64,000 nucleotides of DNA from contig JAKNDB010000110.1 in assembly GCA_024305405.1 (NCBI GenBank), positions 3,782,001 through 3,846,000 on the forward strand. Direction: 5' to 3'. This DNA comes from Dirofilaria immitis. Taxonomy: Eukaryota > Nematoda > Chromadorea > Rhabditida > Onchocercidae. A model generated the notes under the pieces. The model searched no databases, was not told the origin of the DNA, and saw nothing but the letters and a program-made list of their open reading frames with translations. A program made the position numbers and the translations under genes. Shown here piece after piece: positions 44,879 to 61,500 of this stretch; position 1 is the first letter of the stretch, and each line of letters starts with the position of its first letter.

Positions 44879-46221
44879 AAGTTTTAAGAATGAGAAATTC
44901 TTGGTTTCAATTAATATAGGAAATTTCGGAGTTCGATCCATCAATGCATAAAATTTCATTTTTGTAAAATATATGAAAATTTTATTTAATTAATATAAAA
45001 ATTTGAACTGTCATATAAAACAAGTATGATTCAATGATATTCGTCTAAATTTATTAGAAACGAATATTGTAATTTGATAAAACAAATTTCCAGCAAATAG
45101 AATCTTATTCAATCAGTGATTGTATATCAATCGCTTTGTACAATTATTAAAATATCCAAAAGTTGATCTGTATTTCACATTATGCAGATGACTGCTGATA
45201 ATAATGATTATAAAGATGATTTTTGATGATAATTGTGAAGATATTGTTAATGATGATTGTGAAAATGATTATTCGGCGTCGATAAAATTATCAGTTTTGA
45301 CAGACTGAGAGAAGCGATCCAAATGAGTTAAGAGAAACAAATAACACATGTAACAACAAATAATTTTCAACAATCCATACATTTTTATCACAATTAATTT
45401 AAAAGAAAGCTAAGATCATTTATGAAATTCGTCCATCGAGAAATCTCAACCTCAATCTTGAATCATTTTTGGAAAGTTCCAGACATTTTTGGCCATTCTG
45501 AGTGCATTACCGTATCCTACCCACGCATTCATGAAGCATTTGTACAAAATGTCACGTAATCTAGATGCTTCTGCATGCTTCTTCCTCTTCACAGCTCATT
45601 TCCCTCCTTCACTGCTTTTTTCTGGTTGCTGGATGTTCAAGTTCCTTAATCTACGTTAATTTATATACGTGATAGTGTCGACGTATACGTTACGCCATTC
45701 TGTATTAATAACTTAGATGTATACATTATGAACTTTTATACATCTATATATAATTATTATTATATATATATACGTATGCATACGTTCACTGAATATATTT
45801 TTTGTTATGTTTAAAAATGTGCAACTTTGTAATCATTCATTTACATGTATGGAGCATAAATACGTTTGAATAGATGCATGAATATGAATGAATTTACTTA
45901 TATTTATTACTTACATATTTCTTATATATATTTTTTTCTTTACTCAAAATGCTTAAAAGAATTTTATTCATTTCTTGAAAAATTTTGGAATTTTTGCATA
46001 TATTATCAATTTATTAGGTAAATAGTATAAATAACAATATTATGAATTAATTATTCATTTTTTTTCTGCTTGCACAAATTATTTTTGTTGAAACATGAAG
46101 ACTACAAATTACAAATTAATAAGGTAAAATGCGTGTAATACGTAACTGAACGATATTTTGTTTTGTTATAATTATTGAAAAGTTTTTGAATTTTCCAAAT
46201 TAAGATATAAATATGCGTTAC

Positions 46222-46236
46222 AGCATTGGGAAAACG
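46222..46236 (+). promoter_or_regulatory. Candidate trans-splice acceptor before CDK copy 2
   Basis: GCGTTACAG ends 13 bases before the predicted ATG. In nematodes, an acceptor this close to the first ATG without a preceding exon is typical of spliced-leader addition. No donor exon is apparent just upstream. This is inference from spacing; the leader itself is not in the window. Confidence 0.35.
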
Positions 46237-48073
<1,837 letters not shown>

Positions 48074-49500
48074 TGCTTTCCCTTTTTTGCACTGAAAGAT
48101 TCTTTGACTTTTCTAATTGTAACTTGCCTTTCAAATTTTATTGACACTGTCATCCTTTTTATGCATATGGAAAAAGTTTTTGTGCAATAAAATTTGATCA
48201 TTAAGGCAGGTCCGTTAGGGCGAATAATCGTCTTCAGCGATGAATTTTAGAATTAGTGCGGATTTATGCTAAGAAGATTGTGGTCTCAGTTTATGTGGAA
48301 AGTTGGCAGAGCCGAGAGAAGCCTAGCAGAAGATTCTTCATGTGTAGTGGTCTTTGTTAACGATTTCAGAAAAAAAATCTTGAAGTGGGATAATATTTGG
48401 GAACCTCACAAAAAATCGCTGAAGTTTTAAAAATAGTACTTCTATAAAAGCTTCAAATTTAAACTTTTTAAGTTGTCTCTGATTTTCTATAACCTTTTTT
48501 TCTTTTATATTTACTAAAGTCATTTTAAAGATGAGCTTTGAAACTTCAAAACTGTAAAGTAATTTCGTTATAATAAGGATAATATGAAATTAGAAACATA
48601 TTTGGATGAAAGTATCTTACGTATATTTCTAAATCATTATCATTAGGTCCTTGGAATACGATTTATTGATTAACCATCCTCTGATATCTGGTCTACTCAC
48701 GTTATCTACCGATTATTCTATAACATGACTCGCTTATAATTATCGGATCAAGAATGAGTCAGCTGTACCTTAATATTTGATGAATTGAATTATCCGATGA
48801 TATATAATCGTGATGGAAATGCCAACGTGACTTTCATTACAAATTTGATTTGTTATTATTGAACTAATGTATCAGTATTGAATTTTAAAACGGCATTAAT
48901 ATTTCATTGGGGAAATTCTTAGTAAGTAGAGTTCAACCGAAAGTTCTAAATTGGATATTTTCCTTCTTCTTTTTTTCTTCTCTTGTCGTCCGTGTTTATC
49001 ATTCCTGTATAGGCAACATTAAACATAAATTAAATAAGAAAGAATTAAGACTGTAAGAACGGCAAGAAGAAAAAAAAAGAAATGGTAGTTGTAATTAGGT
49101 CAAGATGGCAAAGACAATAATGGTGTTTGATTAGGGCGTGTTATTGACATCAGTCGAACGGAGTTAATTTTTATCAAATTTCTTAATGAATCATCTTCGA
49201 ACTAACGTTTATCGATAATTATTTTTGACGATTTTTACTTAATGGAAATTTTCATGTGACATATATTGTATGGTATTGACATAGTTATATGTTATGATTG
49301 ATTGAGCTGTTCAATAAGCTAGTGATGATGCTAGATCTTATGATTAGGTAATCTGCAGAAATATTGCTTATTTAATCGTAGTTGAAACTGACGGATACTG
49401 GGATATGTAGAAATAAAATTTAAGTTATTAATATAATGCCATTTTTTATGTGTTTAGCCTTTGTCGTGGCAGCAAAATCGAGATTCGATTGAATTTCATA
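48074..49500. other. Intergenic between CDK copy 2 and right-hand cadherin
   Basis: About 1.4 kb. Contains the copy-2 poly(A) signal, then AT-rich DNA without recognisable genes. The promoter of the large cadherin gene should lie here. Confidence 0.6.
48186..48191 (+). terminator. Poly(A) signal of CDK copy 2
   Basis: AATAAA 113 bases after the TAA stop, in good position for a short nematode 3' UTR. Confidence 0.6.
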
Positions 49501-52500
49501 ATGCTGATTTGCTTATGGATTTTGTTTATCTCAAATATATACGGTAATTAGTTTTTTAATTTACTTGTGGTTCGTATATTGATCGCGAATATTGTAAATA
49601 TTTGGGCAATCATTCCAAAGCATATAATGTCCAATAATGTTAGAATGATTTGGATCATATGAATGAGATGTAGAGCATTTAATCATTAAACAACAGTTGG
49701 ATTTCATGTTCGATTTTTTTCTTCCTTTTTTCAGGACAAACATCATTTGAAAAAACAAATGAAAATGAAATTTTTGACGTAACCTTTGGAAAGTTTATTG
49801 CTGGAGCTGATTTTCCAAGTTTTTCAAACAATGATATGGAAATGTTGAAATTTGGAATGATCAGGAACCAACCAGATGATGGTGTACCTGGTAATTTTAA
49901 AGTACGCAAGTTGTTTAATTTCACTATAATTTCTATTAACCCATCGATGATTATTGACGTGACATTCGAAAAAGAGCTCAATTAAATCAAGCCATTGAAA
50001 AAATAATCATCCCGATCAATCAGCAAATAAGTAAGCAACCTTATTATAAGCACATCGAAAATACGCTTATCAATAAAATTACTTTATTAAGAGTGGATTT
50101 CATGAATTTTCTAAAGATTTCTTGAACTAATCTGACAAATTTTTTTTTCAGAAATCAGATGGTAGCGATCATCATCACGTATTAGATAAACAGTCATTTC
50201 AAAAAGATATGGCGATATTGAGGTTCTAATGAATAAAATCAATGATTTTTTTGCGTGTTTTTTGAGTTTGCTGAATTTTAATAAAATATTAGTGTATAGA
50301 GATTTATTTTCATGAAATTAAAACACATTTCATAGAAATGAAATAAGTGAAAGAGAAAGAGAATGGTAATTTACATGTCACAACTAACATCAGGAAAGCC
50401 TGAATTCATATCCACGTACTGCTAATTATTTTAATATTATTTTTCAGTGAAACGATGCCTGAAAAAATTCCATTACCAGCTTTGGATAAATCATTGATTA
50501 TTGCCGGTATAAACAGCTTTTACGATTGGTTTCTTATGCTTTATTTCATCTTCTTTTTCATGCCATATATTTAAAGTTGATTTTTGTTAGCTAAATCAGC
50601 TAACTTCAGCAGGAAAAACCACTGAGGAAATAGCTAAAGAATTCAGAGAAGAGGAAACTATGAATGGTACCGGCATTGGAATTAGTCATACGAATAACAA
50701 CAATATTCAAACGCCAGTATCAGAAATGAGCACATTTCTTCACAGGTTGTTTGAGTGGTTTTATCTTTTCAAGTTTTCTTTTCCGAAAAATTGAGAAAGA
50801 AATGAGAATTCAAAAGCGAAAGTTTTGAAATGCTTATTAAAAAATTTTTTTCAGTGTAGCAGATGGAGATGCTGTTGAAAAACTGGTTCGAGATTCAAAT
50901 TTCATGCCTGTTAAAGAAAATTCAAATTTATTTGAACTACGCATTGAAAATTCGTTGAATTTCAGTACACTCAGTACACCTGTTTCTAATTTGAAAACAG
51001 TGACAGTGACAAATCATACTATTTTCAATGATCTGAATTACACTACAGGAAAAATGCCGGATGGTTTCATTACTTGGAGTAATCCACAAATTTTCACCGA
51101 ACCTGTCCATATTACGAAGTTTAATTCAAGTATCATTTTTTAGAATTACCGTAATTAAAATGCAATTAATAACTATAAAATGAAATTTTGAATATACTCT
51201 TGAGATTAGTAGTTCAACAGCGCATAATAGATTTGTGCTTGTCTAGCAAATACTAGCAGCTTCTGTTACATTAGCGATCTAGCATTTACTATTTCTTTTT
51301 TTTTTCAGGCCGTGAAATTTTATCTGTAAAGGCGCATGATACATTTAACAGTTCAATCGAATTCATATGTATGCTACCGGAAGTTGTTTTTGCGTCACCG
51401 ATTTACTCAGCAATGATAGTTATCAATTACGAATTATTTATACCAGCACTAATAATATAACAAATTTCAATTTGCCTCTTATCATTAGAACAAGAAATCA
51501 CGAGGGAAAGCATACGGTTTGTATTTCATTAAAAAAATACATTGAATTTTTTGATTTCGAACACTTTTTATTTGATATTTACATTTTTCAAAATTTTGAT
51601 ACATTTTTTTGATGTAATAATCTCTGTTCTGTTCAAAATTATGAGTTTGCAGAGTTTCAACTCTTCCATATATTTCGTTTTGGATAATTCAAATGGAAAT
51701 AACGAAATTCGCTCAGAAATTTCAAGTACTACAATTCATCAAAAATATCAAGCAGACGTAATGATTGATAATGAACCCCATATGCAACCGAATTTCACTG
51801 CCTTAGAGGAGCAATCGATTTCAACCTGGAACGGATCTATCATTCAGCTTGAAGAAAAGAAAGGAAATCAAAATGCCTGTTTTCATCTTTGTGCCACATT
51901 TTGAGCATAACAGCTATGAAATATTTATACCGGAAGGAAAAAACAAGGTATTTCAAAAAAAAATTTAATTCCATTAATTTTTTCAAATCTTTTCTTTGTT
52001 AAAAATTTTAATCTTAACACGTATCATAAAGATTTATGCAATATCGTATTGTATAATGGAGAAATATTGGAAGAAGCTTTCACTTTTATGTAATTTAATA
52101 TATCCGGAGGTATAAATTTTTTCAGTGAAGCTAAACATTTTACAGGATTCGACAATTGTTGCTATAATTTACTATTTAACCTATCTCAGTGACGTTGAAG
52201 TAAAATTTTCAATTCAGTCCGATCCGCTTCAATGGTTTTATCTGGGAGAAAAGGAAACAGAGACGGTATTTTTACGAATTTTTTTCGTCTTGCTTTTTAA
52301 TACTTTATTATTCAACTCGGTAACTTCATTTATTTCTTTATTCTTGCTGATATCAAATAAGTAAGAAAATTCTATTCTCTAAAAACTTCGGATAACTTTC
52401 GTTCTACTTGCTCATGCAAAATTATCTTTCACCTCAAGCTTTTCCACGCTGATAAGTAATAACTAACTGATATTGTACACATTTATGCATGATTTATGCA

Positions 52501-55500
52501 TGTAATAAAATACTTCACCATTTGTCCAGTCAATCTTCTGCAATCGTTGCAAACCTACGGTCATTCATTTGATATATTACGCTAGCTATCACATGCATTT
52601 TCAATATGGTCTATGATTTAAACAGTATGTTATTTCAGAATGCAAATCGTCTAATCGTTGCGATCAAACTTATGATGCATGATGGAATTGACGTTGATGT
52701 CAGAAAAACCAACAATGGCCAGTATAAATTTCAAATTAAGGTGCTGTGCTTTTTTGGAAAGATTCGATGAATTATTGAAGTTTTTCAAGTAATATGAAAT
52801 TTTATCAATTTCGTTGTTTTATTCCAGGCTAATCAAGGCAGTTTTGAAACTTCTGCAAATATCAATGTTGAAGTTCTGACATTTGCTACTAAAGGAACGT
52901 CTTATTCTCTGGACATGACAACAATTTCTAGTGCAACTCTATCATTAGTTGCGGAAGACTTTAATAGAACGAAAGTTCTTGTAGATTCAGAGCATCATAG
53001 TGCTGCAAATTCCACTGATATTCCTAGGAATGGGTCTGGAGTCATCACTGTGACTGTACCGAATTTGGAACAAGCAGTTACCACTCATAGTAGTCCGGAT
53101 ATAAAAATAACACAAATCGAATTTGAAAAGGATACTTTAGGAATTACAGGTAAAAATCAATTGCTAGAAAGCTAATTAATTAAGCGAATAGAAATGCAGA
53201 ATCCGTTTCAAAAATCATGATCTTTCTACGAACTCTTGCAAGATTACTATCATTTTCAGAAGAATCTCTTGTGCGTGAAAATTTCGCAGGAACATTCCAA
53301 CCAACTATTCATGATACCGAGACAATAGTTAATACTGCTGAATCTACAACAGAAAAAGGATCAATAAGACCTTTCATTTTGAGAGTCAACGAACTAGCAA
53401 GATACTCTTCAGAAGCGACGATCAAGGCAAGTCCTTCTTCGTTTAATATCCCTTTATTTTAAGAACCATTCAGAGAGTTCGATAAATTTTTCAATTAAAA
53501 AATTTTCCATAAACCAAAAAGTATAAATGAATTTAAATCGAATTACAGGAATCTGGAATTCCAATAACACTTCCAAGAAATTTTGAAAACGGCGATTCTA
53601 CGCAGTTTGATATTAATAATTTGGATGTCGCCTATTATTCCTCTGTTTCACCTGAAGAAGAAACATCTACTGTTATGGAAATTCGTGAAGATGCATTAGT
53701 AACAGAAATAAGACAAACCTATAAAGACAGCGAATTCAACGAATACAATAATAATTTTTCCATGTACAATCAAGAACGGCTGCCAGCAGCCAAGAAATCG
53801 ACAACTGCTGTTGTTTTATCAGTTGAAAATGACAACTCATTCCCAAGTATTCCAGTAGGAGATGGAAAAAGTTTACAAGATGAATTCGGCACATCCCTCA
53901 TGTCAATGACAACAATATCTGTACCAGAAAATGGTGATAACACTAATAACATTCACTGGAGTAGCTTTCAAGATGGCAAACACTTCGATGAAAATTTTCA
54001 AAAATCTGCGCAAAATTTTAAAATCAATACGGGCATAAAATACAACCATATCACTACGGAACCAATAGACTTAATAATACATGAATCAAGTAAGGATGCC
54101 GGTACTAATACTCAATCTGGTAATGATGATGATACCAATTACATTAAGGGTTATATGAACATCAGCGCTGAAAATGATCGTCATACTTCCACATACAAGA
54201 ATGCTATCTGGAAAGACCATGTTGATAATATTAGAAGTATTATTAACGTTGACACGACTGTCACTTTAAGTGACGTAACAGAAGCAGTTAGTATAAATCA
54301 AAATACTTATATTACTGCTCCTCAGCAAACACCAGTCAGTTTAATGGACAATATCCACATGAGTTCAGATAACGAAATCAATATAAGTGGAAATCAAAGT
54401 GACAATAAAAATTTTAAAATCGATAAGGCTCAACGGATTCAACTGGCTGGGCAACAGGCAAATAATGATGAAAGGACAGTTGCCGCTATATTACACCCAG
54501 AAATAATCGGGACAAAAACCAAAACTAAAGTAGAATGGTCTGAAGAAGATGAGAGCCTAGACAATGGTTTTAGAATCAATGGGATGGAATCGCAAGAAAT
54601 AAGTAAGCTTGAATGGTACAGTATTGTTCGAAAACTTTCTGTGGTCAAGTTTGAAAATTCATAATTCTAATTACCTCTTAATTTTAGCAATAGATGTGAA
54701 TTTCAAACCAGCGAAAAAGGCAAATACATTTTGTCTGGTGAATTTCGAGATTTCGATGTATTGCCTGATCTTGATATCATCATTACCGCCAATAATATGA
54801 TAAGTTTTCGAAAGTCTAGAATTATTTTTAATCAAAGTAATGAAACTTATGGAACTTTTTTTCTTTAAGATCCTAATGATATAATCGTGGTATCGGTGAA
54901 TTCCTCTGCACTAGAAATTATTCCTCATCGTATGCAACCAGGAAAGACAGTTTTTCTTGCTGTTCGTGATGCTGAGAAACTGGAACGCGATCTTTTGGAT
55001 GACTCTGTTGTTCTTAAGGTGAAATTTATTCGTAGTAAGAATTTTAAAGTTTTTCATTAGTATTGAATAGAGCGGTTTTAATCGTCTCAAGTTGCTAGAT
55101 TCCAAGAATTTATTTCATTTATTTAATAGGGCTATCTGTTTTCCACCATTTCCAATCAAGTAGTTAATTTTTCTTGAATAAATTGGTAATTTCAAAAAAT
55201 TTAGTAAATTTTAGAGTCTTAGTTTTGAACGTTTTAATCAATGAATTCAAAAGCGAAAGGAATTATAATGGTGAATTCATAATATCCTTCAATAAAGCTA
55301 CTGTTTTCAGGTAACTGCATCCCAACGAAAACATCCGTCAGTGACTTCATCAAAAATTATTAAAATTATGAGAGACAGAAATCTGAGAGATGAAGCACCA
55401 GCATTTTTATCTCCTGAATATGATTTTCACATAAGTGAAGGCAGCATAACAGGGCAAAAAGTCGGTCAGATGGAAGCTGAATTCGTGGATCGCCGTGAGT

Positions 55501-58500
55501 ATGGAATTATCACTTACCAACTGATTGGTCCCGGCAGTGAATTGTATATTTTGGATACTTCGTTACAATATATTATTCTACATAGAAAAACTTAAATGAA
55601 ATAAGCTATGTTTACTCAAATTAAGTTAGTTCATTTCAGTTAGCAAAATGCTTAAAATTATAAATTCTCTGTCTGAAAATATTATTAGCCATACTTGCTC
55701 AACATCTGCAGTAGATCAGATCTAAAATCATTTAAAATAACAATTATAGGTTCAAGCTTCAGTTTTACTACTAAATTTTTATTTTAAAACGATCTTAAAA
55801 ATTCAGAAGAGATACGGAGACATATGTTTCTGTCAAATTCTGATAGATTAATTGCATTTTGTCAAGTACATTTATTTAAAGATTTGCGGTAAATGGTGGT
55901 ACAATAAGTGTCTCATGTCCAAGTGTCTTACCATGTTTGGATCGGGAACAAATTACTGCATACCATCTTCTTGCTATCGCTACCAATCGCAGTAAGTTCC
56001 CTGATTAATCATTAGATTTTTCATTCTTCCTGTACAATGGCTTAATTCTGCCACCAGTGAAGCATTAAATAGATTTTATGACAAGCATAATTTTACCTCT
56101 AACTTTTTATTGTAAAATTGTTCAGTCTGTTCTGTTAATCTGCTAATTGACAAATTTTCATATGTTTTCTTCTCTTTGCTATCAAAATGAATTCCGAAAA
56201 ACGAAAATAGCAAAGCAGATTCAGAAATGTTGCTCATTTCTGAAATAAATCCAGCTTGCGTGAGCCGAGGTTTTTACTCCAGCAGTCATTTTATTACCTC
56301 TCCATACATTTGATATTTAGACGAATATACAAATTTCCAACTCTTAAGATGGTTTGAATTCGGTACCTGCAATAGTAAGAATTCATATCGACGATCGAAA
56401 TGACAATGGCCCAATTCTGGAAACATTACGAAATGAAATTACAGTATTCAATGGCCGTCTCACAAAACCTTTTGTTGTAAAAGTAATAAAAACTCTATTC
56501 TGAATGAGTAACTCTAAATGGCAATAAAATTAATTAACTTTTAATAAATCAAAACTGAATTCTGAAATTACTTAAATTTTTACGAAGTAATATATTGATT
56601 AATAGGTCAAAGATAATGATGTAGCACCACATAATATCAATGAAATAAGCGTAGATGGTACGGCATCTGCATTTATTTCATTAGAAAAGGTGCGTGATGA
56701 TATTTACTACGGGCGGCTTTGGTCTTTACCAGTAGCGGGGATTTATCAGCTGAATATTACTGCTCGCGATCCCGATGGAAATATTCCAGAACAAAAAATT
56801 ACTATTAATGTGCAAGTATTGGTAAGTCTGTTTATTTTTTCGACTTAATTTTGCTCATTCGAATATTTTGATTTCATTGGTCCGAAACTTGCTCTCGGTT
56901 TGTTTGTTTGTTTGAGATTTGTTTCCACTGTTCTCATAGTGGATGATGGGACAAAAGGCATTTCCACTGTTCTCATAGTGGATGATGAGACAAAAGACAT
57001 GATGGTCCTTTCATTTTTTGTTTTATGTTTTAGAAAAAAATTTAATTAAGGAGAAACCAAAAAGTTTCTGCTTCAGAATACTGTGACAAGAACTCACTTC
57101 AAACGAGCCAAATATGAAAGGACCGTTAACACCGAAAAACTGTTCAAAGGTTTTTTCTCCTTGAATTTTCTTATCAAGTCAGGATTTTGAATTGATGGAT
57201 TCGAGATTTGGAAAAATATTGAAGTGTTCAGGTAATCCTATTTTGCAACCAGAACTGGAAAATGCTCCACTTGATGGGTTGCGGTTTGTCCTTTTAAAAA
57301 TGATCCTGGCTGGCTGTCTGTAGATGAATATAGTGGAAACATCATTGTTGGCGATGTCCCGCAGTAAGTCTTCATCACAGCATTAACTATCAATATTGTT
57401 CGGCTATAAAATCCTAAAAACAGTGAAATAGTTGCGGGTTTTTATACAAAATAACCGAAGAATCTAAAATATACCAGATTGAAAATTTCCAGAAACAATT
57501 GGAAATTAAAAAGCAATTTATCAACAATATGCATATTTTCGATTTTGCAGAACTGGTATCGTAAGCGGAAATATAGCACAACCATTGCAGCAGTGAATCG
57601 AACTGATGATAGGCTTGTTACAGAATCCGTTCTTATCCTCACCGTAATCAGCGATAATCACGTCAAGAAATTGTTTGCCAGAAAACTTATTGTTATGACC
57701 TTGCGTAAAGGTTTGTCAAAGGATTTGAATCAGAAATGATATTTTATTGAAATGAGACAGAAATTATCGATTGAAATTCAACTTTTGTATGAAACAAAAT
57801 TTCTATAATATAGTATCATTCTGCTAATTTTTAAAATTTACGTTAGACCCAGCAGTAAGTCGTCAAACAGTAGAAGTACTTCCGGAACATAACAAAGCAT
57901 CAATAATGATCGTAGCGAGATAGCATCAGTGCTATTGATGACCAGCTTCATTATATAAACGTTGATAAGGTATTCCTTTGTTATTTCAAGCATATATATG
58001 ATTTCTAGAAAGTGCTCAATTATTCCGATTAATTAATACAAAACTGTAAGCATAAAACATCTTGCAAAGATTATTAAAATTGATTTTTCTTTGAATTGCA
58101 GAATGCAATATCAAATAGTCACGGTATGATAATAATAGATATGAAGCGATTACAACATATACGGATGTTGCAGTTCAATTTATCTTCAAAAGAAGATGCA
58201 AATGATTCCGGTATATATCATATAGATAATTAATATTCTTATTCATCAAATTGTTACTACTTTTTTTATTTTCGAAAATATAAATTATGATACTTCATCT
58301 CATAATAGTAGTATAATAGTATAACTTAGTATAGACATATGCTTATTGTTATCTGAACTATATTTTATATATTTTTAGGTCAATAGTTTACAACAAATGA
58401 AATTTAAATTTCAGCAAAAGTGATGTTGTTTCTAGCTCGGAGCCAGTTGAGATGGAACATGAACGTAAACGACAAGCACAACCAAGATTTAGCCATCCAT

Positions 58501-61500
58501 GGAGAAGTGACATGAATATCATTCCAGTATCTTATATTACTTACTTTGTTATTTGAAGTGTGATGAAATGATTTAAAAATTCGTTTATCAATACGTTTTT
58601 TATACGTTCTACTTATCTTTTTATCTATTGATAAGTGCATTTATTCATTCATAATCTTTCATTTATCGTGTTAGCACTTGCGTTAAATTTTCATATATAA
58701 ACTTTTCTAGTTCAAACCATATTATCAATATTTTTAGATCAAATTAGCTGAAAATTCACCAGAAGAATATACGATTATTTCATTGCCGGCTTACAACCCA
58801 GCGAATGGAAGCAAAATTATGGATTTAAGACTTTCAGGCGAAATGGCAGAGCATTTCACTGTTGATGGAAGAAGTGGTTAGCTTTCGAGTTCGTATCTCT
58901 AAATGCAGATATCATCAGAAATTGAATTGAATCTGAGAGAATTTCAAAATTAATTAGGGACAAGTATAAGCTCATAGAATCATCTTTACAATGCTATAGC
59001 AAAATTTTATGTAATCATAAAATTTATTGCACTGATTTCTGTAGTTTTTAAAGCTGTTGAATATTTATGAACTGGTAGGTTAGTCGATTTTCATAGGTCC
59101 TCCAGGATTATTATCTATTTTCTATATCTCTATCAGTAGCTTTCCTATGTTGTTATCCGTCATGGAAGAAGTCTTTCTAGGAGACGTGCAGGTTGTGACA
59201 CCTTTCGATTTTGAAGCAATGGACCCAGAATCACACATATTCGATTTGCTATTAATCGCAGGTGAAGAACCATATGATACTATAGCAGTGCTACGGGTTG
59301 AAATTATTGATATTGATGACAATCCTCCGAAAATAGCCAAGTCTGGTGATTACAATTTCGACAACGTTCGTTTTATTTATGAAATTTACTAGATCGTTGT
59401 AATCGGTTCACCACTGACTCGAATTTTGATGAATAGAACAAATGTTTATAACAAAAATAAGTTGGAATTCATCCTGTCTAGTTTTAATCATTGCCCAAGT
59501 TTAAAAATGTTAATTAACTCACGAATCAACACAATCCTATGAATCTTACCTACATCATGGAAGAAAATTTTTATATATGAAAAAATATGGTATTTTAACC
59601 AGCTATGACAGTTGTACATCTGTTATTTAGTTAAAAACAATTTTATTTTCAGTACTAAAATTGGATCATATTATAAATCTTTCTGCTTTAAAATATTGTC
59701 TTTTTAAGACGTTTTTATTAGTGCTTGAAATTTAGCTGACGATTGCGGAAAATTCGCGACCTGGAACAGTGCTTTTGAAGTTCGAATATCGGATCCTGAT
59801 TATTTGTATGGCAAGACGGGTATCTTCAATTATGCATTAAGTGGTAACGGTGCACCTAATTTCCAAGTTAAAAAAGTAAGCATTAAGCAATAGTGCTCGA
59901 AATAGAGTTTGAGATAGTATATGTAGTGTAGTGGATAGTTGAATTCCTTCTTTTTCTTTTTAACAAATCAAGTTATTTTATACAAAACAAATACATTTTA
60001 CTATTTTTTTCAGATGAATGATACCATAGCAGTGATTGTTTCTCCTGCTGCTGATTTGGATAGAGAAAAATTGAGGAAATGGTTGTTTTACTAAAAGTTA
60101 CTGATTCTGGTGGTAACAGTGATAGTGTCGCGGTACTATTTCAGGAATTTATAAAAATTAAATGAAAATATTTTTTCTATTGCCAAATTGTATGCGTTAC
60201 GAAAAAGATTCAAAAAAACCATAATAGCTTTGATAAGTTTATATAGGCCGAGTTTACATAGGTTTATATATTATATAGTTTATATAAGTTTATATATTTG
60301 GTCTTAAATTTATTAGAAATATATACGTCTATCTTCATTCTAATGTTTTATGCTTAAATTTGTAATAAATTGCTCTTGCAAAAGATACCATCTGCAAAAT
60401 ACGTTTGTTGCTCATAGATGTATATTGATCGGTTAAAGTCATCTCCAAGTAATTATTTATTATAAATTTACAAATTTAAAATTCAAAATTTGAAAAGAGA
60501 ACCTCTATTATAGGCAATGATTACGATAATAGATGTAACGATAACGTGCCCATTTTCATTCATAGCGAATATAAAATTGAAGCAGTGGAAAATTGGCCTG
60601 AAACAATGGTACTAACTTATGTACATGCTGAAGATAATGACAAAGGCTTAAATGCAGATATTCGTTACTCTCTTTCACCGACGAATCATGAATGTATGCT
60701 TTTTTTAGTTTGACGATATGGCAAAAATTACGTGTCCTTTTATTGCTGATTGAAGAGCTACTAATTTATAAAAGAGAAGTAAATCTTTTATTACTCAATT
60801 TTTCCTATCTTTTTACAGTTTCAAATATGAAACAGAGACAGAAGCACATAATTGAAATTTGTGAAAACTTAAGTTACATGCTATCATTTTCTTACAAGAT
60901 TTTCTGGAAAATTCATAATTTTAGATTTTTAAATTAAAGCTCAAAGTTCGATTTAATGATTACAGTAACTAGACTCATCGAAATTGATAAAATAATGATA
61001 AATTATCAGTAAAATGTTTCACAACATTAACTACTGATACAAAAATTTTTTCTTACATATCTTCCGCTTGATCGCTGATGGTGCTAGTAATTAAAACTAA
61101 ACTTTCCAGTATTAATTTTGAAATTATTTTCAACTTTTCCAAAGCAAATTTTCTAAAAATAGTTAGTAAAAAATTCAACAAAGAAATTGATAGAAATTAT
61201 TTTGTTTTTGTTTTCGGAAATTAGAGAGAAAAATTGTTGAAAATTTTTTTACGAAAATCGAACTTAAGATTGTTGTGAAGGAGATGAAATAAAAGACAAG
61301 GAAAATAAGGAATATGTTCGACTTCATCCCAAACTTTTGCCCTACTGAACTTCGAGAAAAAGAATAATTGCGGTGTCTTTTTTCGAAAACACTCGCTTAA
61401 GGACACTATGTGTTAAAAATCGGCTTTATTTAAATATTATTTATTTCGCCGAGAAATTACAATCTCGATAATTTTTTTTTAAATCATCAATTTAAAATTA

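Larger units (their letters stand above)
43671..46236. other. Spacer between the two tandem CDK genes
   Basis: About 2.6 kb without recognisable coding sequence. It contains an AATAAA at 43872-43877 and a 19-base minisatellite at 44813-44878. It should include the 3' UTR of copy 1 and the promoter of copy 2. Confidence 0.6.

Noticed and set aside
53770..54648. Minus-strand frames under the long cadherin exon
   Set aside because: Antisense shadows of a Ser/Thr-rich coding exon.
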